NCBI GenBank assembly: GCA_965200525.1
Contig: OZ241368.1
Span: 1,860,001-1,924,000, forward strand
DNA from: JANNPJ01 sp965200525
Lineage (GTDB): Bacteria; Actinomycetota; Actinomycetes; Actinomycetales; Kineosporiaceae
Length of the DNA stretch: 64,000 nucleotides
Direction of reading: 5' to 3'
Positions 58,119 to 64,000 of this stretch are shown in pieces. Every line of letters begins with the position of its first letter. Position 1 is the first letter of the stretch. Below the pieces are notes generated by a model. It was not told the origin of the DNA, made no database searches, and was given only the letters and a program-made list of their open reading frames with translations. The translations under genes were made by a program, and so were the position numbers.

Positions 58119-59774
58119 ATGCGTGATCACCGTGCTCCCGAGGTACTGCTGCTGGAGGACGACGCGGCCGATGCTCTGCTGATCGAGGAGGCCCTCGACC
58201 GGGGGCTGCCCGGGGCCCGGATCACCCGGGCGGCCAACCGCCGCCAGTACCTCGACCGGCTGAGCACCGCACCGGTGGACGTCGTGCTCTCCGACGGCAG
58301 CGTGCCCGGCTGCGACGGCCTGGACGCCTTTCACCTGGCTCGCGAGCATCACCCGCTGGTGCCGTTCCTGATCGTCTCGGGGGCCGGGGCGATCGTGGAC
58401 CGGCGTGAGCTGCAGGGGGCCGGGATCAGCGCCACCGTCTCCAAGGACTCGCTCGACGATCTCGGCCCGGCGGTGGTCCTGGCCCTGGCCGGGGACGGGC
58501 CGGAGCTCGACCCGGATCGGCTCCGGACCGGCTACGAACTGCTGCTGGTGGTCGCCGGGCAGCTGGCCCGGGCCGACGACGCGGCGTCGGTGCGGGAGCT
58601 CGCCTGCGCCACCGCCCGCCGGCTGACCGGCGCCGACGGCTCCACGTTCGTCGTGCGGGAGGGCGAGTACTGCCGGCACGTGACCGAGAACCCCACCCCG
58701 GCAGCCGATTCGCCCCGGGCCGGGCCGGCCGGGCGCCGGTTCGCGGTGCGGGACTGCATCAGTGGCTGGACCATGCTGCGCCGGCAACCGGCCGTGGTCG
58801 ACGAGGTCGACGAGGATCCCCGGATGAGCGGGCCGTCCGGTACCGAGTACCGCAGCACCACGGCCCGCAGCGTCGTCGTGGTCCCGATCGGCACCGATCG
58901 GCCGGCCGCCGCCCTGACCGTCTACTGGACCGAGCCGCACCCGCCCGACGTCACCGGCGTGCGACTGCTGACCGCCCTGGCCGCCCTGCTGGCCTCGAGC
59001 GCGGCGGCCGCCCGGGCCACGGCGGCCCTGGCCGCGCGAGCCCGGGAGGCCACGGCCGAGCTGGACGGCCTCAGTTACGCCGTCTCGCACGACCTGCGGG
59101 CCCCGATCCGGCACCTGTCCGGATTCACCCGGATCCTGATGACCGAGGCGCCCGACCTCGATCCGCAGACCCGACACGTGGCCCAGCGGATCCGGGACGC
59201 CGCCGACCAGTTGCGCGCGATGGTCGACGGCCTGCTCGCGTTGTCGCGCACCTCACGGGCCGAGATCGACCGCCGGCCGGTGGATCTGGCCGTGATGGCC
59301 CGGGACGTCGTCCTCCGGCTCGAGCACGAGGCCACGGCCGCCGGCCCGGATCCGGCCCGGCCGGCGGTCGAGTTCGTGGCTCCGGAACAGCTGCCGGTCT
59401 CGGGCGATCCGAAACTGCTGACCACGATGCTGCAGCAGTTGCTGGCCAACGGCTGGAAGTTCACCGTCGGCGTGCCCCGGCCCCGGGTCGAGCTGGGGGT
59501 GCGCCCGGACTGGCCCGACACCGGCGCCGAGCCTGGTTCGGAGCCCGTCGCCGGGCCGGTGTACTTCGTCCAGGACAACGGGGCCGGTTTCGAGACTGGC
59601 TCCAGCGAAAGACTTTTCGGTGCCTTCCAGCGACTGCACGCGGTCGACGAGTTCCCCGGGATCGGGATGGGGCTGGTCACGGCTCAGCGGATCATCGCCA
59701 AACACGGCGGTGTGATCCGGGCGACCGGGGCGCCGGGGCAGGGCGCGACCTTCTGCTTCACCCTGCCCGACTGA
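58119..59774 (+). CDS. Receiver-GAF-histidine kinase
   Basis: A 551-residue soluble sensor. The receiver (about 8-125) has LLLEDDAADA and Asp in VVLSDGSVPG, with Lys in TVSKD. A GAF-like domain (about 145-300) follows, then a coiled coil, HisKA with SYAVSHDLRAPIRHLSGF, and HATPase with VQDNGAGFE and PGIGMGLVTA. H-box and F-Q-R-L-H resemble the phytochrome-kinase group, as in the PAS kinase at 7342-8958. The ATG at 58119 is preferred because an upstream GTG at 58056 lies inside the hairpin. No response regulator is adjacent, so it is an orphan. Confidence 0.88.
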   Translation: MRDHRAPEVLLLEDDAADALLIEEALDRGLPGARITRAANRRQYLDRLSTAPVDVVLSDGSVPGCDGLDAFHLAREHHPLVPFLIVSGAGAIVDRRELQGAGISATVSKDSLDDLGPAVVLALAGDGPELDPDRLRTGYELLLVVAGQLARADDAASVRELACATARRLTGADGSTFVVREGEYCRHVTENPTPAADSPRAGPAGRRFAVRDCISGWTMLRRQPAVVDEVDEDPRMSGPSGTEYRSTTARSVVVVPIGTDRPAAALTVYWTEPHPPDVTGVRLLTALAALLASSAAAARATAALAARAREATAELDGLSYAVSHDLRAPIRHLSGFTRILMTEAPDLDPQTRHVAQRIRDAADQLRAMVDGLLALSRTSRAEIDRRPVDLAVMARDVVLRLEHEATAAGPDPARPAVEFVAPEQLPVSGDPKLLTTMLQQLLANGWKFTVGVPRPRVELGVRPDWPDTGAEPGSEPVAGPVYFVQDNGAGFETGSSERLFGAFQRLHAVDEFPGIGMGLVTAQRIIAKHGGVIRATGAPGQGATFCFTLPD

Positions 59775-59833
59775 TCCGGCCCGACCGATCCGGCCCGGTT
59801 GATCCGGCCCGGTTGATCCGGCCCGGTTGATCC
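59773..59833 (+). repeat. 14-bp tandem repeats between convergent genes
   Basis: GATCCGGCCCGGTT occurs in three perfect copies (59787-59828), preceded by a variant copy (59773-59786) and followed by a partial one. The array fills the gap between the REC-GAF-kinase and the aldo/keto reductase. A second case of a tandem array in a convergent spacer is at 33080-33133. Confidence 0.9.
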
Positions 59834-59837
59834 AGGT

Positions 59838-60887
59838 TCAGACCACCGGCACCGGCAGCTCGCCCAGCCGGCTGCGGTCGCCGTCCAGACCGCCGGTCAG
59901 CGCCGCCGCGACGTCCTCGTAGGGGGCGCCGAGGGTCACCGCACTGACGTCGTCCAGCTGGCGGTACTGCGCGTCGGTCAGCTCCAGGTCGAGGGCCTTC
60001 AGGTACTCCTCCAGCTGGGACGCCGAGCGCGGGCCGACGATCGGGACCAGCGCCGTGCGGGCCAGCGCGGCTCGCCGGCGCAGCCAGGCCAGGGCGACCT
60101 GGACGGCGCCGGCCCCGGTCTCGGCCGCGACGGCGAGGACGGCGTCGACGACCGCCGTCCGCTGCGCCGTCCCTTCCAGGGCCTCGACCGGACCCCGGGC
60201 ACTCAGCCGGCCCTGCTGCCCCTGCCGGTACTTGCCGGTGAGCAGGCCGCCGGCCAGCGGCGAGTAGAGCAGCAGGCCCAGCCCGTGGGCCTCGGCCATC
60301 GGCAGCAGCTCCCGCTCGGCCGAGCGCTCGGCCAGGCTGTACTCGGTCTGCAGCCCGACCAGCGGCGCCAGCCCGAGCAGCTCGCTGCGGGTGACAGCGC
60401 CGGCCAGCCGCCAGGCCGGGAAGTTGGACAGCGCGCCGTGCCCGATCTTGCCCGCCCGGACCAGGTCGTCCAGGCCGGCCAGGATCTCGGCCATCGGGGT
60501 GACGCCGTCCGGGAAGTGCGGCATGAACACGTCGACGTGGTCGGTCCGCAGCCGGCGCAGGCTGGCCTCGAGCGAGCTGACCATCACCTTGCGGCTGTTG
60601 CCGGTCAGCCCGGCCGGGCTGCCGCCGGTGGGCCCGCTGTACTTGGTGATCACCACGAACCGGTCCCGGTCCCCGGCCAGCAGCTCGCCCAGCACGGCCT
60701 CGGACTCGCCGAGCTGGTACCGGTTGGAGGTGTCGATGGTGGTGCCGCCGGCCGCGGCGAAGGCTTCGAAGATCTGTTTCGAGGCGAGCGGGCCGGCGCT
60801 CCGGTCGGACCGGCCGAAGTTGGCCGTGCCCAGGGCGAACTCCGAAACCCGCAGGCCGGTGTGTCGGCCCAGAACCTGGTAGCGCAT
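59838..60887 (-). CDS. Aldo/keto reductase
   Basis: A 349-residue NADPH-dependent TIM-barrel reductase. The catalytic tetrad is visible: Asp and Tyr in TIDTSNRYQLGESE, Lys in VVITKYSG, and His in VFMPHFPDG. The C-terminal NADPH segment is ALVPIVGPRSASQLEE. GAAGGAG precedes the ATG at 60887. It is divergent from the TetR gene with 76 bases between starts, a common arrangement in which the TetR represses the reductase. Likely substrates are toxic aldehydes or ketones. Confidence 0.92.
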   Translation of the reverse strand: MRYQVLGRHTGLRVSEFALGTANFGRSDRSAGPLASKQIFEAFAAAGGTTIDTSNRYQLGESEAVLGELLAGDRDRFVVITKYSGPTGGSPAGLTGNSRKVMVSSLEASLRRLRTDHVDVFMPHFPDGVTPMAEILAGLDDLVRAGKIGHGALSNFPAWRLAGAVTRSELLGLAPLVGLQTEYSLAERSAERELLPMAEAHGLGLLLYSPLAGGLLTGKYRQGQQGRLSARGPVEALEGTAQRTAVVDAVLAVAAETGAGAVQVALAWLRRRAALARTALVPIVGPRSASQLEEYLKALDLELTDAQYRQLDDVSAVTLGAPYEDVAAALTGGLDGDRSRLGELPVPVV

Positions 60888-60945
60888 TTGAGCTCCTTCG
60901 GTGGTGACCGGTGACCGGGTAAGCTGCGGCCAGGGTAACAAATAA

Positions 60946-60959
60946 AACGAGGAGTCGTT
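60946..60959 (+). promoter_or_regulatory. TetR operator candidate
   Basis: AACGA-GGAG-TCGTT is an inverted repeat in an AT-rich stretch between aldo/keto reductase and TetR. It overlaps the TetR ribosome site (GAGGAG). The location and ACGA/TCGT arms suit autoregulation and repression of the reductase. Confidence 0.55.
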
Positions 60960-60963
60960 CTAT

Positions 60964-61554
60964 ATGCCGAAGGTGAGACAGGCCCACCTCGATGCCCGGC
61001 GCCAGCAGATCGTCGACGCGGCTCGGGTCCGGTTCGCGTCCCAGGGCTTCGCCGGCACCTCGATGGCCGACGTCGTCACCGAGTCGGGCCTGTCCATCGG
61101 GGCCATCTACCGGTACTTCCGCAGCAAGGACGAGATCATGATCGCGGTCTGCCGGCAGGCCGACGACGCGCTGCCGCGGAGCCTCACGCCCGAGGCGGTG
61201 GCTGCCTTCCTGAGCCGGCTGCGTGCCCTGTCGGCCGAGAACGGGCACGCCCGGCTGACCACCCAGATCTACGCCGAGGCGGCCGTCTCCCCCGCCCTGG
61301 CGATCGTGCTGCAGGCCCAGCTGGCCGAGGTCCGGGAGCAGATCGCCGCCCTGATCCGGGCCCACCGGCCCGGCCTCGACCCGGAGCGGGCCGAGCAGAC
61401 CGCCGAGGGCTTCATCGCCGTTTGCAACGGCTACCACAGCCAGCTGGCCGTCCGGGGCGACGTCGACCCGGCGCCGTTCACCGCCGCCCTCCTGGCCGTG
61501 GTCGGGCCGGCCGTCGCGGAGAAGGCCGTCGTCGAGAAGGTCGCCCCGGCATAG
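60964..61554 (+). CDS. TetR-family regulator
   Basis: A 196-residue TetR repressor. The N-terminal HTH reads QIVDAARVRFASQGFAGTSM, then VVTESGLSIGAIYRYFRSKDEIM split around the recognition helix. The rest is a helical ligand-binding domain. The ATG at 60964 is preceded by GAGGAG. It is divergent from the aldo/keto reductase and probably controls it. The ligand is unknown; the family often senses the substrate of the neighbouring enzyme. Confidence 0.93.
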   Translation: MPKVRQAHLDARRQQIVDAARVRFASQGFAGTSMADVVTESGLSIGAIYRYFRSKDEIMIAVCRQADDALPRSLTPEAVAAFLSRLRALSAENGHARLTTQIYAEAAVSPALAIVLQAQLAEVREQIAALIRAHRPGLDPERAEQTAEGFIAVCNGYHSQLAVRGDVDPAPFTAALLAVVGPAVAEKAVVEKVAPA

Positions 61555-61571
61555 GGCACGATGGAACAATC

Positions 61572-64000
61572 ATGAATCTTTTCGAAAGGCTGCCCAGCAC
61601 GCCCGACCCGGACACGATCTACGAGACGTTCACGCTCTGGGCCGAGGATCAGGGGCTGGAGCTGTACCCGGCCCAGCAGGACGCGCTGATCGAGATCGTC
61701 TCCGGCTCGAACGTCATCCTGGCCACGCCCACCGGCTCGGGCAAGAGCCTGGTCGCCGCGGGCGCGCACTTCACCGCCCTGGCCCGGGGCGAGCGCACGT
61801 TCTACACGGCCCCGATCAAGGCCCTGGTCTCGGAGAAGTTCTTCGCCCTGATCGAGACCTTCGGCGCGGTCAACGTGGGCATGATGACCGGCGACGCCGC
61901 GGTGAACGCCGATGCGCCGATCATCTGCTGCACGGCCGAGGTACTGGCCAACCTGGCCCTGCGGCTGGGCCGGGAGGCGCCGATCGGCCAGGTCGTGATG
62001 GACGAGTTCCACTTCTACGCCGACCCGGACCGGGGCTGGGCCTGGCAGGTGCCGCTGCTGGAGCTGCCCAAGGCCCAGTTTCTGCTGATGTCGGCCACCC
62101 TGGGCGACGTCACCCGGTTCGAGAAGGACCTGACCGACCGCACCGGGCGGCCCTCGACCACGGTCAGCTCGACCGAGCGGCCGGTGCCGCTGTTCTTCTC
62201 CTACGCCACCACGCCCCTGCACGAGACCCTGGAAGAGCTGCTCGACACCAAGCAGTCGCCGGTCTACGTCGTGCACTTCACCCAGGCCGCGGCCCTGGAG
62301 CGGGCCCAGGCCCTGATGAGCGTGAACGTGACCAACCGGGACGAGAAGGACCGGATCGCCGAGGCGATCGGCGCGTTCCGGTTCAGCGCCGGCTTCGGCA
62401 AGACGCTGTCCCGGCTCGTCCGGCACGGGATCGGGGTGCACCACGCGGGCATGCTGCCGCGCTATCGCCGGCTGGTCGAGCAGCTGGCCCAGGCCGGCCT
62501 GCTCAAGGTGGTCTGCGGCACCGACACGCTCGGCGTCGGGATCAACGTGCCGATCCGGACGGTGGTGTTCACCGGCCTGTCCAAGTACGACGGCGTGCGC
62601 CAGCGGCACCTCAAGGTGCGCGAGTTCCTGCAGATCGCCGGGCGAGCCGGGCGGGCCGGGTTCGACACCGCCGGCACGGTGATCATCCAGGCCCCCGACC
62701 ACGAGGTCGAGAACGAGCGACTGCTCAAGCGGGCCGGGGACGACGAGAAAAAGAAGAAGCGGATCGTCCGCAAGAAGCCGCCGGAAGGCTCGGTCTCCTG
62801 GAGCCAGGCCACCTACGAGCGGCTCAGCACCGCCCCGCCCGAACCACTGACGTCGAGCTTCGCCGTCACCCACGCCATGGTGCTCAACGTGATCGCCCGC
62901 CCCGGAGACGCTTTCGCGTCGATGAACCGGCTGCTGGAGGAGAACGACGAGGAGCTGGGTGCCCGCCAGCGCCACCTCGACCAGGCCGCGGCCATCTGGG
63001 AGGCGCTGCTCAGCTCGGGCGTGGTCGAGCGGCTGGAGAAGCCGGACGCCGAGGGCCGCACGGTCCGGCTGACCGTCGACCTGCAGTCGAACTTCGCCCT
63101 CAACCAGCCACTGTCGCCGTTCGCGCTGGCCGCCTTCGAGATCCTGGACAAGGAGTCGGAGAGCTACGCCCTCGACGTCCTGTCGGTGGTCGAGGCCACG
63201 ATCGACGACCCGCGCCAGGTGCTCTCGGCCCAGCAGTTCAAGGCCCGGGGCGAGGCGGTGGCCGAGATGAAGGCCGAGGGCATCGAGTACGAGGAGCGGA
63301 TGGAGCTTCTCGACGCCGTCACCTGGCCCAAGCCGCTGGAAGAGCTGCTCGGCGCCGCGTTCGAGATCTACCGGGCCGGTCACCCGTGGGTGGCTGACCA
63401 CGAGCTCTCGCCCAAGTCGATCGCCCGCGACATGTACGAGCGAGCCATGACTTTCGGTGAGTACGTGAACTTCTACTCGCTCACCCGGTCCGAGGGCCTG
63501 CTGCTGCGCTACCTGTCCGACGCGTTCAAGGCACTGCGCCAGACCGTGCCCGACTCGGTCCGCACCGAGGAGATCGGCGACCTGACCGAATGGCTCGGCG
63601 AGCTGGTCCGGCAGGTCGACTCCAGCTTGCTGGACGAGTGGGAGGCGCTGCGCAACCCGGAGGACGAGGGCGACCCGCTGTGGACGCCGACGCCGACCGG
63701 GCCGCCGCCGGTCACCGCCAACAAGCGGGCCTTCAAGGTGCTGGTCCGCAACGCGCTGTTCCGCCGGGTCGAGCTGTTCTCCCGCCGGCTGTGGAACGAC
63801 CTGGGAGCCCTGGACGCCGAGGACGGCTGGGACGCCGACGCCTGGGCCGACGCCGTCGAGGACTACTTCGAGGAGCATGAGACCCTCGGCACCGGCCCCG
63901 ATGCCCGCGGGCCGAAGCTGCTGATCATCGAGGAGCTGACCGGCCGCTGGCGGGTCCGGCAGATCTTCGACGACCCGGCCGGTGACCACGACTGGGGGAT
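61572..64000 (+). CDS. DEAD/DEAH-box helicase with DUF3516-like C-terminus (incomplete)
   Basis: An 809-codon fragment open to the window end. The helicase core has Walker A ATPTGSGKS, the DExH box MDEFH, LLMSATLGDV, and QIAGRAGRAG (motif VI). Between motifs there are the YTAPIKALVSEKFF and GVHHAGMLP segments found in Ski2-like helicases. After about residue 390 comes a long region typical of actinomycete helicases with DUF3516. The ATG at 61572 (NLFERLPS) is the best start. Role in RNA or DNA processing is inferred from family only. The opposite strand has an 852-codon open frame that is a GC-codon shadow. Confidence 0.9.
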   Translation, partial: MNLFERLPSTPDPDTIYETFTLWAEDQGLELYPAQQDALIEIVSGSNVILATPTGSGKSLVAAGAHFTALARGERTFYTAPIKALVSEKFFALIETFGAVNVGMMTGDAAVNADAPIICCTAEVLANLALRLGREAPIGQVVMDEFHFYADPDRGWAWQVPLLELPKAQFLLMSATLGDVTRFEKDLTDRTGRPSTTVSSTERPVPLFFSYATTPLHETLEELLDTKQSPVYVVHFTQAAALERAQALMSVNVTNRDEKDRIAEAIGAFRFSAGFGKTLSRLVRHGIGVHHAGMLPRYRRLVEQLAQAGLLKVVCGTDTLGVGINVPIRTVVFTGLSKYDGVRQRHLKVREFLQIAGRAGRAGFDTAGTVIIQAPDHEVENERLLKRAGDDEKKKKRIVRKKPPEGSVSWSQATYERLSTAPPEPLTSSFAVTHAMVLNVIARPGDAFASMNRLLEENDEELGARQRHLDQAAAIWEALLSSGVVERLEKPDAEGRTVRLTVDLQSNFALNQPLSPFALAAFEILDKESESYALDVLSVVEATIDDPRQVLSAQQFKARGEAVAEMKAEGIEYEERMELLDAVTWPKPLEELLGAAFEIYRAGHPWVADHELSPKSIARDMYERAMTFGEYVNFYSLTRSEGLLLRYLSDAFKALRQTVPDSVRTEEIGDLTEWLGELVRQVDSSLLDEWEALRNPEDEGDPLWTPTPTGPPPVTANKRAFKVLVRNALFRRVELFSRRLWNDLGALDAEDGWDADAWADAVEDYFEEHETLGTGPDARGPKLLIIEELTGRWRVRQIFDDPAGDHDWG

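Noticed and set aside
61431..63989. 852-codon open frame on the minus strand opposite the helicase
   Set aside because: The helicase frame on the plus strand has all family motifs; the antisense frame is a Gly/Val/Asp/Arg-rich GC shadow with no recognisable domain.

Overview
The window is very GC-rich, densely packed DNA with many GTG starts and 4-base stop/start overlaps. Gene content (LuxR/MalT-type regulators, DesK/NarL two-component pairs, an LprI-like lipoprotein, a PgeF-MurL-MurD2 wall cluster, a Mycobacterium-like accD1/accA1/fadE19/maoC/citE set) points to a high-GC actinomycete. The genus cannot be fixed from this sequence alone. No tRNA, rRNA, CRISPR array, transposase or phage gene was seen, and no gap between genes exceeds about 180 bases.

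Layout. 1-2280: end of a GH31 alpha-xylosidase-type gene and a GH1 beta-glucosidase behind a CebR/LacI-like operator. 2451-5417: a response regulator, a membrane-anchored HEAT-repeat protein and a processive-type GT2 glycosyltransferase. They run tail-to-tail into an opposing signalling operon (8958-5395: PAS kinase, Rcp1-like regulator, REC-PAS-kinase). 9086-11815: a giant MalT-like LuxR regulator containing a 15-bp minisatellite. 11906-18679: a divergent leucine-catabolism cluster (MerR, carboxylase beta and alpha on one side; acyl-CoA dehydrogenase, MaoC hydratase, CitE-like lyase on the other) around a palindromic operator. 18730-34073: mixed metabolism, transport and regulation (dienelactone hydrolase, MprF-like protein, methyltransferase, MFS, HAAS/PadR pair, NUDIX, LprI-like lipoprotein, tyrosine phosphatase, IclR, hydroxyacyl-CoA dehydrogenase, M3 peptidase, AlkZ/YcaQ-like protein, alpha/beta hydrolase, DHH phosphoesterase).

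34181-37780: a peptidoglycan cluster, PgeF-MurL-MurD2. MurD2 adds L-Glu to UDP-MurNAc-L-Ala and MurL epimerises it, which is an alternative to glutamate racemase. 37863-47024: GntR, Gfo/Idh oxidoreductase, a small channel-like membrane protein, aldose epimerase, copper amine oxidase and a pair of half ABC transporters; a 60-base perfect-armed inverted repeat sits at 43247-43306. 47092-52505: a nonulosonic (sialic-like) acid cluster with a NeuB lacking the SAF domain, a CMP-sugar synthetase fused to a HAD phosphatase, two unusual glycosyltransferases and a divergent methyltransferase. The best reading is a wall or capsule polymer such as a teichulosonic acid. 52617-57998: DesK/NarL pair followed by a MacB/FtsX-type ABC exporter. 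58119-64000: REC-GAF-kinase, aldo/keto reductase with divergent TetR, and an incomplete DEAD/DEAH helicase with a DUF3516-like C-terminus.

The two most interesting systems are the PgeF-MurL-MurD2 wall pathway and the nonulosonic-acid cluster. Both concern the cell envelope, and they lie about 10 kb apart.
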